From the NCBI GenBank assembly GCA_036583965.1, contig JAZBQD010000027.1, positions 9,029,187 to 9,093,186 of the forward strand: a DNA stretch of 64,000 nt, in the 5' to 3' direction. The position numbers and the translations under genes are program-made. Every line of letters starts with the position of its first letter. Position 1 is the first letter of the stretch. This DNA is from Prunella strophiata. Taxonomy: Eukaryota > Chordata > Aves > Passeriformes > Prunellidae. A model generated the notes under the pieces. The model saw nothing but the letters and a program-made list of their open reading frames with translations. It had not been told where the DNA came from and did not search any database. Positions 39,701-53,479 of the stretch are shown in pieces.

Positions 39701-42420
39701 CTTTTCTGTGGAGTGCAGGCCTTCCCCAGTTCCCCACAGAAACTTTCAAGAAATGTTTTGGAAGAACTGGGGCTTCTTACCCAGCTCTTCACAGGTAAGA
39801 GAACCTGTGACCTTTGTAGCAGGCAGGAAACAGCACAAGGGAGAGATAATATAAGAAAATATCCCCTAATGGAAGAACACCTCAGACCTTGTCTAACAGC
39901 TCCAGCCATTCTGCAATGGAAAGGAGAGGTGAAAATCTGTAATTATGACCAGAAGGGCGGAGTTACAGCTTTAACAAACTTCAGCAGTGCCACCTGGATC
40001 TTCTCAGGTGAAGTCTGAAGGGACCAGGACTGCAGGATGCTCCAGCATGGCTTGACCATATTCACTTGAGAAAGTAATTAAATATCCTTCCAGTAAATTC
40101 CTTTGCAAACCACGAGAGGGAAACTGACTATGATCATACAAAGTTACTGCCAGCTGGAGTTGTGATCCCATCTCATCACCACCAGAGACAGCTCCTCTGC
40201 CCTTCCAACAGAGCCACTTACTGAGAGGGAAAACACTGAGTGCTTTGAAAATATTGACTTTAAGAAGAAAAATCCTTTTCCTTTCTGGAGGCCAGGTGTG
40301 ATTCTACACAGAGCCAGGTCACAGGCTGGAAAGAGACAGGAGCTCAGCAGCAAAGCTGCCAGCTCTGCTGCTGCTCCTGGCACGTTGGCATGATTACCAC
40401 CCAAAGAACACAGTCACGAGCCCAGAGCGCTGTGAGTCAGCGGCTGAGCCACATCCCACCCCCAGCCCCGTCTGGATGCTGAGCTGGCACAGCCTCCAGC
40501 TCTTACAGCTGTGCCTGGCAGGGAAGGGCTGACCTTCATGCCACCTCTCACCCCCTCCATCACCCACAGGGCACAGCTCTGTGTCCCCTGGCGGGGTGGC
40601 ACAGCTGGGTGATCCTGTCCCAGTCACTCTGGGGGCCCTTCACCTTCAAACATTACTGTCTCTTGTGGTCCATTTGACTCCTGTCCCCTTAGCTCCTGTG
40701 GTACCTAATCCTTATTACTGTTAGAAGAGAAAATAATAAATCTTTGCTAATTGTGTTTATTTACAAAAAAGGCAGGCAGGAAGAAAGACATGCAAAGTCC
40801 TATTTCCTTAAAGGAGCAAGGAAAAATCTCTCTAATGAGCTCTGAGCCCCAGAAATACTTCAAGCTCACTTCCTTCCTCATGGGTTTGCTGCATCCCTCT
40901 CCAAATACCTCTTTGTGCTGGAAATCGAGGACAGTGACCTGCACACCATGCTGAGCCACAGGCCATGGCTTGAGAGTCATGAGATGGAGAAGGGACCAGT
41001 GCCATGGAGACAGGAGGAGAATGTGGGATCAGTGGAATAGCAGAAAGAGGGATGGCCTCCAGGTAATGCAACACCTTCTTCCAGAGGCAAAGCCCTGGGC
41101 TTTCTCCTCCTCCAGTGTTGCCTGCATCCACCATTAATCACAGTCTCTGGCACTAATTTCACATTAATCTGATTCCTCTCCAGGCTCATGGCACTGGCTG
41201 GAAAGTACCTGTAAACAGAGGCTCACCCACCAAGTGATATCCCCTCACTCTGAGAAAAAACTATCAGCAGCTTGAGTGCTTCAGGCATTTTCCCACTAGC
41301 CAGGACTGCTGTCAGGAGCCAGCCCTTCATTCAAGAGGAAGGCAATCCCCACAGGGTATTTTCCCCTGCACCACCTTTGTGTCTAATTTAATTTTTTTTT
41401 TTTGACAGAATGTTTTTAAACATGCATAAGTCTGACTCAGCAACCCAAAATACTTCATTTGATGCAAAGCAAAATGTTCTATTTTGTTTACAAGCTAATT
41501 AGCCAGTCTTATCTCACTCACCTTTATAAGCACATGCAAGCCAACAACACAACCTGTGAATATGAAAAAGCCTGGATTTAAGAAACATCAGAATCAAGCT
41601 ATATTGGCACTTCCAAAAACACATCCCTCCTTTCTTATGGGGAGATGGGAGGCTGAAATTGCTTCCCAAATTCAGCTTGATTTTGCAAATTGGTTTAACC
41701 CTGCTGAAGGTCCATTTTTGCAAGAAATTTACAATCAGTTACAATTTTCCTTGCCAAGCTCAGACACTTAGAGAGCACTCAGAGAGCTGCAGAGCAAACC
41801 CAGGGACAGATCTCAGCCTTATGGACCGTGGACAGCCCCTGATCCTGCTGGGTCCTCACCAGGTAATAAGGGATGTGTCACCTCTAACCATGTGGGACTG
41901 CTCTCCCTACCCCCTTTGGCTTTGGTTGGAGAGCCCTCCCTCTGGCAGGAGGCAAAATATTATTCTCTCTACCCCTGATTAAATCTCAATATAAAAATAA
42001 AAAAAAGTCTGGCTTCTATAAGTAATGGCTCAGGACAGAGGAAACATCATTTCACTGGGGCAATTAGAGCAGTCTAATTAAACCCAAGTCTTCCAATCAG
42101 GCTCTGCTGATTAACTGGGTTACAGGCACTCTGGATTATATTAACAAAATGAATCAGTTAATTATATGACAATCAATAAGGAGCAAAAAGTAGGACAAGC
42201 AATTTGCCTTTAAATGACCATCTAAATTCATCAACATGATACATGTTTGTAAGTGTTAAGGGAAGGGGCAGGCATGACAGATCTCTTAGGCACTAAGACA
42301 ATCATTTCTGATAGCTGCAATTCCTGAAAAGCGAAGAACTGACAGCATCTTCCTGAAAAAAACAATTGCTTTTTTATAATAGTTTGCAAAACAAACAGGG
42401 CATCAGTGAACAAAGCTACT

Positions 42421-42465
42421 GGGAAAAAAACCCAAATAAACAAACAAACAAAAAAACCCCACCAT
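42421..42465. repeat. AAAC/AAAT-rich simple sequence
   Basis: Run of AAATAAACAAACAAACAAAA followed by CCCC; simple repeat. Confidence 0.65.
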
Positions 42466-43154
42466 CAAACTTAGGGCTTTAATAAACTGAAAGTCTTAGT
42501 TTCGAGTTGTGAGCTCAAATAGTCAGCACTGCTTTGAACCAGAGACATTGTGGTCTTGAATGATTATCTGACTTAGAGCTCCCATCCAAATTGAAAACCT
42601 TGGTGAAGTGGGAGCTGGAAAATGACATTGTTAAAGAGGCAATTTTTGCCCTGAAAAGCTCACAGCCTGAATGGAAAGACTTAAAAAAAATACAGAGGAA
42701 GAACTATTTCATGAAAAATACAGAGCTATCTGTTGTTCTCATTTTGCTGGGTTCAAAACAGGCAGACTGTGAGGGGTTTTTCAGCATTTGTAATGAGGGC
42801 TTTTAATCATTTGGAGTTTTTTAAAAAAAACAACAGAAAACATTATCAAGATGGCTGTTGAGAAGTTCTCTCTGAAAGGAGGGTTTTCAGTCAAGCTAAA
42901 AAGCAATAACATTTACAGGAAAAAAAAAAAATCAGTGAAAACGTCAAAAAAAATGAAATGTCTGACAAGCACAACAATCTTTCCAGCCTTGAAAAAAGGG
43001 ATTGGGTATTTTATTTTTGACTTTCCGCTCTATGATTTCAGCTGGATGGGTAATGCAGAATCAGGAAGGTGACTTTCCCTCCACTGGAGATGGAGACCTC
43101 AGGACCAGAAGGATGAGTTTTACCCCAAACCATGCCTGCAATCACAGTCTCATT

Positions 43155-43400
43155 TCGGTAAGGAGGGACCTCTGGCAGTCTCTGGTCCAACTTCATGTTC
43201 CAGTTTCCAAGGACCAGCTTCAAAGATTAAATCAGTTTGCTCTGGGCATTTTATGGTCAAGCTTTGAAGATCTCTGAGGATGGGCAGCCCAACCCCTTGT
43301 GCCACTCACACTAACTCAAGTTTTGTGCCACTCACACTGAACTCTGGTTCAGTGCCCTGATGAAAAATGTCCTAATGCCTCTCAGTGCCCTGGGATTGTC
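43155..43400 (-). mobile_element. Degraded CR1 LINE fragment
   Basis: GGGACCTCTGGCAGTCTCTGGTCC followed by decayed sequence resembles the antisense of the avian CR1 3' region. Boundaries are uncertain. Confidence 0.5.
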
Positions 43401-46400
43401 ATGGAAGGAGATCTGGGATGTGCAGTGGCATCTACAGTCCTGGGGGAAGTAGCCCCTAAAAGGAAGAGATGTGGGCCAGAACTTTTTGAAACCTTCAGGC
43501 TCTGTGCACAGCAGGGACATTAATAATTGAGTGTGGGTGCCTCATGCAAGGTAGCCATGGTGGACACGCTGAGCCTCACCACAACACAGACTTCAAGATG
43601 AACTCTGAAGCTCTGACACCTTGTTTGTCATTCTTGTTTTCTCCTCCTGTATGAGGATGTTTATGTGTCTCTGCAGCAAAAAAAAAACTAAAAAGGAAGA
43701 ACCTCAATGCCACAGCCCAGGACTGCCAGGCAAGGAATTGACTTGCCATCTTGCACAGGAAGTGGATCAAGCTACTGGGGGACTTTCAACTCAAAGAAAA
43801 CACTATAAAAAGCTGAAACTGCCAGGAAGCAGAGGAAAGCGGATTGCAGTGAGATGGCTCTGCTGTCCCAGTGGCAGGTTTTACTGACAGTAAGAGCTCC
43901 AGGCTCCTGGAATTGCTTTCCCAAATTCTCTCCAGCTGGCTGCCGAGTTAGAGCCTACAGAGAGTGAAGGCAAATACCTTTCATCTTTTTTAAGCTTTAT
44001 TTTTGAAGGGAGCAGAATTATTCTGCTTTTCTCTCTTCCTTTTTTTTTTTTTTTTTTCTTTCCTTTTTCCTAATAACTTTTAAATCCTTTGGCTGCTTGC
44101 ACCAAATTTTTCACAGGGGAACCAGACATGCCATTCTGACAGGTCTGGAGTAAACAGGCAGCTGGGGAGAAGAGAGAGAAACTCTGCTAGTGCAAAATGC
44201 CTCTTGACAGCCACACCAGAGCATGAAACATCTCATTTACAGGACACCACAGACTCCAAGCAGAACTCAGCCTTCAGGAACAATTCCATGGGAAATGGGC
44301 TGTGCTCACATCAGCCCACGTATCTCCCAGGTAACTTGTCCTGCTTTACAGCAGGGTTTTGCAGTTTGCTCTGAGCAATGCCTGTGTGAAAGCAGCAATA
44401 ATTTCTAGCACGGATGGAGGTTGTGCTCAGGGCTCCTTTAGTCCTCAGCTGCTGGAGCCACCACATGTGCAGCTGTTAAAGAGCTCTGCTGCATCCTGGG
44501 CTGTATCATCAGGCATAAACCATCAGATGCCACACAGCATCCTTTCCCTCAACACTGCAATTCCATGCCCAGTTTTGGGTACCCAGTCTCAGTGTGGTAG
44601 GAGGTAAGAAGTGACCAACATTATCAAAACCCTTGAAAATAGGAAGTGCAGAGGGAAACTGAAAAGGATATGATTGTTTTAAACTCAGGAAAGGGGAAAA
44701 TGAGATCAATCTGCAAATTTGTTAAGAAGTTCTTGCAAAGTAGGGCATCTTCTCTGTGATGGGAAAAAAGGAAAGTGGTAGGGTCCAGTTGCAGCTCAAG
44801 AGGATATGTATGGGTCAGAAATTAGGGAAAACCTTGTCTGGACAGGGATGGCCTTCACTGCTGCAGTTTTTAAGAGCAGGCAGTACATCCTTCAGCTGGG
44901 TTTATGCTTTGGATGAAAGTGACCCCTAGACCTCCCTCTTGACTTAATTTCTAGTTTTCCATAGGAAACCATCATCTCTGAGGAGACCACCAGCAGCTTA
45001 ATGCTCTGCTTGAAATAGATGGGCAGGACACAAATCTTAGAAGAGAGGATATAATTTTTTTCAGCTTGCCTGGTGTGCTCAGTGCTGCACAAAGCCCAAG
45101 GACAACTCCTGCCCCATTGCTTCAGACAATAAGGATGCTGCAAATTCCAGATTATTATTCATGCCTAAATGTCTTATGTGTATTCAGGAAAACCTTAGGA
45201 CTTCCCTCCATGCCACAACTAAACTATGGTGAATTGGCATTTTTAAAGTTCCCCTGAATCCATATTCAGTAAGAACAATGTGATTTTTTGCCAATTTAAA
45301 CTCACTATCTCACTATGTAGTGGTCTGAATCTGGACATTGGCATTTCTATCCAGGACATTTAACTGTCTGCAGTAAATCAGCCCATGCAGCTTGAACTGC
45401 AGAATGTCACTCATGTAGGAGGCACCTATCACACAGCCCCCAAACCCCTCTGCTTGCAGGAGCAAAGAAGCCACTGCACACATCCAGGATGGATGTGCAG
45501 TGCATATGGATGCTCATGCTGGACACTGCTGATGCCCTCTGAAGATTAGGAAGAAGGCTTTTCCCCTTCAAAGGCCACTCACTAACTTGTTCTTCTTGGA
45601 GGGTCTCTTTGAAGGCACAAGGGCTCTGATTGTGCCACACACAGTCTAATCAGCAAACCTGGCACGTCCCTGTGCAGGAAAGGAAATAAAAACCACCTTG
45701 ATCACTACTTGCCTTTTACCTTAACCAAGCCTGCCTTGATCTCACAAAACCCAGGGTGCTTGGAGTACAGAGGCACAAGTTCAAAGAGACAGCAAGAAGT
45801 TAATCTGAAAGCAAAAGGTGCTCTTCAGGCAGGTGGGAAGAAGTAATTAGAAAGCACAGCTATTCCAAAGCTTCAATAAATGACATCAAGGCAGCCATTA
45901 TACACTCACTAAAGCACGAGGGTCCTTCACTCTTGTCAATCAAGGAAAAAGAAATGCACAAGACTGTAGACATTTGGGCCAGACTGCAAAGGCAGGAGCT
46001 CTAGGGCTCCTCATCACCCTGCTCTGCTTGAGGCAGAGACTCTGCAGGAAACAAGCAGTGTCAGGAGGCCCACACCTTCAAAACACTTTTTTTTTTGTTT
46101 GTTTAGTTGTGCTTCTCCTATCCCCTCTACCATCAATATTTACTCTGCTCCATGAGTTCTGTGGTACTCCATGAGGTTCAGCTTTCCATGGGCAATGTCC
46201 CATTTGATGCTACCCATCAAGATGTAGTTTTTTTTTTACTTCAACATGTTAGTTATTATTTCATTCACCTTTAGAAACTGTAGCCTGTCCCACTCTGAAG
46301 CCTGGTGGCAAATCAAAGCGCACTTATACTTCTGGGACTCCCAGCCCCAGGCAAATGTAGCCATGGATTCAGGATTCTGTTGCTTCAAAACTGCAGTTGC

Positions 46401-49400
46401 AGAGGGAGATTCCTTCCCTCCTAGTTTTTCCATCTCTAGCTCCTTATCTGTAAAACACAGCTGATCACTGCACAGCTTTTGTCTGTGTAGGCTGTGAGCT
46501 CTTGGGGGCTGTCCAAGGACACCACAGGCGAGCAGCCCCTCTGTCAGACAACAGAGGATGACCTGCTTGAGCTGAACACGGGCAGGTTGGCAGAGAGAGA
46601 TTGCATCTTTTATCAGAAAAATTGATTCACAAAAGCTGAGAGGAGCAGTTTTCTCTCTGTGAGCAACATCAATACACACATATGGATCCACAGTTAGTGT
46701 TTTTCCAAAGCATTTCACCACCCCATTCCAACATCCCTGTCTATCCCTGACTGACATTCAGACAACTGCTTCCCAACTCAAGCTTTACACACCCCACAGC
46801 TAGGCCTGAATCACACATGGCAGTGATGCAGACCCAAACCCTCTGTTCTACACCAGATGTGTGCCAGCTGCAGCAGAGCAGCACGAGCTGCAATCCTCTG
46901 CTCAGCTGCCTCTGGCTGAAGGAGCAGGCAGAGGTTGTGGTACCCTGGAAGGGAAGTGGACACTGGGCAGCACAGCACATCCCTTCTGCAGGCCAGCAGC
47001 TCCTCCCTCCTTCTCCCCCAAGCCCAGGAGGCGCCAGCCACATTATACAGTGTGATGCTGCTTCTGATCCTTGAGGCCTCAGGGAATCACCTGGACACTG
47101 AGTCCTGCTGGACTTGGGAAGGTGCCCGTGTGAGTCTGTGATTCCAGCCTCTGCTGCCAGCTCTGCTCACAGGCAGATCCCTCTGAGCCACTCAAGCCAC
47201 TGTGGAGCTGGGGCTGCCAGCAGCAGTGGAGCCCTTTCTGTGCTGTAAGCACTGATCCCTCCTAAAACCTGAAGCGATCACATTAATCAGTTTGCTTCGA
47301 AGTAGGCCATGTGAAATGTGTTTGAGCCTGGCTGATAAAATGGGGAGAGGAAGAAGTGCAAGGAGATTAGAAAGGAATCGTGCTTAATTTGGGAACATCT
47401 CTGAAGATTTATTCCAAAGCATGAAAGCCATGGAGAATGCTCCCGCCCAGAGATTAAAGATGCTGTGACTCACATCTCTGAGGCCTGACAATAGCTTATT
47501 CAGGAGAGCTGCCTGTAGCCATGAGACAGAGGATACTGTTTTCCCAAGGCATTTCAATTTTCAAGAGGAAAAAAAAAAATTATTAGACTTCATTAGTCTC
47601 ACTAAATAACATGAGACACCATTGGCCCCATCTCTCCTAAATGGGCTGTAGATCTCCAAGCTTTTGTTAGTCTGAGAAAAACCAGAGCCACCAGCTGGAG
47701 ACAACTTCCACCTTCTGGTATTTCCTATTGCATTTGGCCTCCAAACAAAAGCAGAGAGAAGAAGCCAATGCAAGGCCCTTGCTGCTCAGTGGGGGGGGGA
47801 TGCAGCAACCATTGCTTGCCTAAGTCTCCTTCTTCCACAGAAATTAAACCCAGGGGCCAAAGCTGTTCAGCTGTTTTATCATGTCCTACCTGCTGCACAT
47901 TCAACTGAGTGAGGATCACGCAACTCCTGAGCAGGTGTCCCCATTCTCTGGGGAGGCCCACTAAACACTGGCTGTGTGGATGGTGCCAGGACCTCAGCAT
48001 CTCTTTCCCCACAAGCTCATGAAGGTCTCACTGTCCATGCGAGCTCCAGGTAAACCTTCAAAGGAAAGAAGGTGGCACCTGCAAGAGGGTGTGTGTAGGA
48101 ATTAGTCTTGTGGTTTCTGCTTTGCTTCTCTCATTAGGTGCAGAAGGGAAGGGGATGGTGAGTTTGGGAGAGGGGAGATGGCAGGCATAGGGAAGAGTGG
48201 CAGAGCAGCCATGGCACTGCATTGCTGGTGCACAAGAGGTTCCCCTGCATCACTGTGCACCAGATCATCCTTGGTACAACATTACAGATGGTCCTTGCTG
48301 AGTAGCTGCCACTGCTACTCCTTGTTCTGTTCTCCAACATAGCAGGAGCAGAGACAAGCTCAGCCCCATAAGAGGCTTTGGAGACTTTGTTTTGATCTTC
48401 CTGCTGATGGGAAAGGACAGCCAGAGTCTGCTGAACCTAAAAGGCTGTGTACCAGCTTGAGGCATGCAGGTAATTGTACTCATCTCCCATACATCATCCT
48501 GGGAACAGCAGCCTCTCTTGCCAGATCTAATGCCCTTTATGCCATTTCTTTTGTGGAACCAGCTTGAAATTGATTTTGAAACAGAAGCAAGAGGCTGTAT
48601 CCATTTTCCCCTTGGAGGTGTGACAGTCTGCCTGCTTTCTGCCAGGTTAGGTTATTTCTGTTCTCTGCTGTATGTGTGTGTGTTCCCCTGGCTCTGTTCA
48701 GGATCCCATCTTCCCCACGTCAGGCTGGTGGGGAGAGGAGATGAGTGATAACATGACGTAGCAGAATGACAGCCACCCCCACACTTCACACTGTGTCCAT
48801 CTCCTGCATTTTGTTTGACAGGAGAAGAGTTCAAGGTAGAGATCTGAGGGACATCCATTCTCTACAGCTTATTCAGACCTTTCCAAATCATGAAATCCAT
48901 CTGCCAAGCTCTGGAAGAAAACTGAGCCTAAGAGCTAATGCACAAGGTTGCCTCACCTGTGGCAAGAGGAAGCCATCAAAAGGCATCCCCAGATTTCTAA
49001 GAAGTGCAAGGTCATAGGATTGCTTATTTATGTCTTTTTTTTTTAGATTTCTGCTTGAGAATTCTTCTAACTCAAACCTGTAGCACCAAGAACACACAAA
49101 GAGGTGGCAGCCATGCCCACAGGTGCCCCTCTTCTGTAGCTGTGCAGCAACATTACGATCTTCTGACTGCAGATGGAGTTGCAGAAGAAAACCCAAAATC
49201 AGAAAGAGTATGGAATGGCTTTTTTTTTTTTTTTCTTCACACAGCTTTCAGTTTAAATATTAACAAAGCAGTCAAGATTTCCCCCATTCTTAAGCAAAAA
49301 TCTTCTAGCACCATCTGTTCTTGAAGATTCCTATTAACAGCACAGTGTCACTGAGCAAACACAGCTGCTAGATGTGGGCCGGTGGCAGTCAGAGACACTG

Positions 49401-49544
49401 CCAGCTGGTGTAGACCTGGTGTGAAGATCCTCTCAACCCCATCCAGAACCCAGGCAGGACTGGGGGAGCCTTCACAAGGTTAGTCCATCCTCCCAAAAGA
49501 GTCTGACCATATATTTGTTCAGCCTCCCCTTTAAAACCTCCTCA

Positions 49545-50010
49545 GAATGACAGAGTTGCAGAATGGTTGAGGCTGACAGGGCCTGAAGGTCAGCTGGTCT
49601 GCATGGCTCAAGCAGGGCCACCTAGAACTGTTTGCCCAGGACCATGTCCAGTCAGCTTTTGAATATCTCCAAGGATGGAGACTCTTCTCTGGGCAACCTG
49701 TACCAGAGCTGAACCACCAGAGGGTACTGGTGGTGCCTGGGGCAGTTCCTCAGCTGCAGGACTTTTCATTCTTACTGAACTTCACAAAGTTCCTGTCAGC
49801 CCATTTCTCCAGCATGTCAAGGTCCCTCTGGATGGCAGCAAGACCCTTGGGTGTATCAGCCACTCTCCTGTCTTGTATGATCAGCAAACTTACTGGGGAT
49901 AAGTGGTCTGGCACTCTTACCCCATCATCCCCATGGATAATAAAGACATTGAATATGACTGGGTCCAGTACTGACTCCTGAGACACCCTGCTGGACTTCA
50001 ACTAGACCTC
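49545..50010 (-). mobile_element. CR1 LINE remnant with reverse-transcriptase segment
   Basis: The + side starts with the antisense 3' end (CAGAATGGTTGAGGCTGACAG..., CTTCTCTGGGCAACCTG). Then a stretch on - still reads GLAAIQRDLDMLEKWADRNF, the CR1 ORF2 signature. The coding part between these is deleted, so the copy is rearranged and dead. Confidence 0.85.
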
Positions 50011-53000
50011 ATGCTGATGATGAGCAGCCCCTGGAATGGCCCTTCAGACAGTTTTCAATGCATTTTACTCTCTCATTTTACAGAGGTCTTGCCTTTGTCT
50101 GCAGATCTGTTGTTATGCTTCACTATTCTCCCTCCTGGACTTTTTTCCTTCCTCGATGCCTTTTGAAGCTGACTTTCAAGCAGTGCCTCCTCACACCTGG
50201 CTAAACCTTGGTGCCACATCGAGGGGCAGGTGGGAGAGATGCTGCTCTCCTCAATGTGCTCTGTCACTGGGGTGGCCCTGGTTTGTAGCACAGGCTCATC
50301 CAGCAATGTTTCATGTCTGTGCATCTGAGCCTCTTGTTTTCAGATTACTCCGGGGCTAGTTTTATTAGTGGTTGATTGAGTGGTCTCAGCATGGTTCTTG
50401 TGGAATACCCACATTTTCTGCTCACCATGGAGCAGATGGAAATGTTCTCAGTGAGACACTCATGCATGTGCATTATCTACAGAGGAAATATCCACATCTC
50501 AAGTCTTATTGCTGCTGCCAACAATGCCCCCTGTCAGCTTCTGGGGAAATTTGACTGATATTTATTTGGGCACTATCAGAATGGAGCACTGGCATAAAAT
50601 TCCCCAACTCATGTAAAAATGCCATTGATTCTTCTGGTAGAAAATCTTCAAATGCTGTAAATACCCTATTGAAATTGCTTTTTTTTGTCACTGTGTGTAG
50701 AAGTCTTGACAAAAAGCCTGGGGGAAAAAAGTTCTTTATGAATGTTTTGACCAGTGTTTCAAAGAGAGTGTGATTAATAAACACAATGGGCTTTTTTTCA
50801 CCACTTGACCAGCTCTTTATACCTGCTGGAGTCTTCTGGGTGAACAAGATTAAGGTATGAAAGACTTAAGGAAACAAAACCACCAACAGATCTGGAAAAG
50901 ACAGATCATTAAAAAGCAGCACCAGACACTCCCATTTAGGGTATTCTGGAACTGACATTAAGCCATTTTTTGTGCTGCCCAGAGGTTATATGGCTAAGAA
51001 AAAGGACACACAAAACAGCCCTATGATTGGAATTGTAATTTTGGCACCCTCATGTTAGGAGGAACAAGGGAGCAAGGAAACAAGTGGAACTGTGCTCTCA
51101 ACAGCTGGAAATGGATGCTGTGGTTGATGAACCTGCACAGCACAAACACATTCAGATTTATATGTATGGCTGAGTGAATGATGGCCCTGCATATTCCTGT
51201 TTGTCTGCAGTACAGCAGACCTCTTTCCTCTCCCACCTACCATTCTTAATTATTGTTGGTTTGGGATTTTTAATGTTAAAAAAGTCACATTTTCCATCAC
51301 TCATGTCCATTCTCTAACCATCATTCTAGATCCAGACTGTCCCTCCACTGACCACAAATATCCTACAGTCAAAACTCCAATGTTCTCAACAAAACACAAA
51401 AGGTGCAAATGTTTCATATTAGTAGAAACTGAGTTTTTCTTGATCCCTCACATGTAGACACAGGTTTCTGTAAATTCTATTCTGGATCCTGTGAAATGCT
51501 GAGTGGCAGAAACAGTGAGGCACCAGGCTCGGGCCATGCTTGCATCGATTAGCTGAGCCCCAACTGATGTGTGGATGTTTTATGCTTTGTTCACTAATGT
51601 ACCTTCAGCAGCACTAATAAAATTTCCTTTGAACAGGAGGGAACAGGTGATCACACAATTATGTGTGTCTTGTCTGTCTGGATGATTCAGTCTCATGTTG
51701 TTGTCATAGCAGCATGTCCCCATCGCGGGCTCGCACATCGAGGTAGGTCTGGTTTGCAATTTCCAAATAATAAACAAAGCCTGGTGCCCTGATTTGATAG
51801 AAGAGAATTTGTTGTGTTGTTGGGACTGTGACTGTGGGAGGAAAAGTGGAGCTGATTCTCAGCACCCTTAGGGACAGCCCTGTAAGGAGTTCAGAGGATG
51901 CAAACTCAGCCCCAACTGGGACACAGCACCAGGCTGTGACAGTGCATGGGAAGGACTTAAATGAATGTCACACACACGTCCTGAGAGCCAGCAGGTCCTT
52001 GGGGTCACAGAGAGAGCACCTCTGCTAGGCAACCCTCTTGTTACTGCTTTTGAAGGAGCAGCTCTCCTAGCAGCTGATCCCTGCAAGTTCAAAGTGACAA
52101 ACACAGAGGCAGATTCTCAGTCAGGGTAAACCCTCTGACTAATTCAACTTGCTCCATACAGAGAAGGCCTGAGCGACTGCAAGTCCATTTGAGGTTGATT
52201 TCAACCAGTTGTGGTTTGGGGCATATGTTCAAACAGCACAAAAAGCCAACACACTTGCACACAGATGGGTGAGGAAGAGGAGAGTGGAGATCCTGAAAGA
52301 ACCCTGCCTAGGATGAGTCTGAGCGCCACTAATTTTCCTTCTTTTTTTTTCCCTCTGGCAGACAGAGCACAACATGATTCAAGTGCCTAAGGAAATTTTC
52401 AATCATACTGAGAGAGAGAGGAAACTACAAAATGGGATGGGATTGCTCTGCAATGCTGTGACCCGTGTGCACCCAGAGCTCTGCCTCAAATTGGAAGAAA
52501 AGTGCCAATTAATCTGACACTGAGGAAGGCACAGGCAACAAAACCATTTCACGTCTGCTCATTTCCCCCCATGACATGTAGTCGTCTCCACCTTGCTAAT
52601 TGGAGAAAGCTTGCTAACAGCAATCTTATGTGGGTTTAATTAAATATCTTTTGAATGCCTCTGAGCAGTGGGAAAAGCTGGTGGAGTCATTCCAAGTCTG
52701 ACACACTTAGGAAGGGCTTCAAATCTGGAGCTCATTGCTTCATTGATGAAAAAATGCAGAGGCTGTGGGAGCACTGGAGGATCTCTAATAACCACAGGCT
52801 GACAACATCTGGCTGCAAAAAGCAGGATCTTCCATATCCTGCAGTTCTCATAATACTGCAGGGAAGATGCTTGGTCATCCTGCAGCAAAGGAAGGGCACT
52901 GGGGGAGGGAGACACCTCTGCAAGGGACATGTGCAGGGTGAGGACGCTGCTGGTGTGTCCTGAGGAGAAGGGCTGCAGGCCCATAGAGGGGGTGAAGCAG

Positions 53001-53479
53001 TGAAGGGTGCAGGAGAAGAGAGGAAGATGTGCTTGGGCAGGGCACAGCTGGAGAGAGGAGCAGCAAGCACCAGATGTGTTGGGGCACAGCTCTGTCCCAA
53101 GTCCACAAGAAACACTTTGGCAGGTCTGTTGAGTGGGTGTTGAGTGCTCCAGGTGAAGAGAAGGATTCCTGCCTGGGAATTGGGGCTGACATGTGATGAG
53201 ACCATTTGTACCCTAAATAGGAGAAGTCATTTTATGAAGGGGGAATTTGGGCATGTGTGGATAAAGGAGGAGCATGCCACGAGTATCAGGTATGCTGTGG
53301 GCAGGTAGATGCTCTTGTAGAAGAGTCAGACCCCAAGCCAAAGCCTCAGCTATGCCACAACTTTTCCCACTTCTTTAAAAAAAGCATATTCCACCTCCCC
53401 ATCCTAGGAGGAGGCTGGGAGTGCTGCATACAGGCTGAGTGCTGCAGGAGAGAGCTTGCAAATAATCTGAGAGCAACAG

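Noticed and set aside
44560..44910. Possible repeat fragment (GTTTTGGGTACCCAGTCTC and GGGAAAACCTTGTC)
   Set aside because: Faint similarity to CR1 only; order and length are not convincing.
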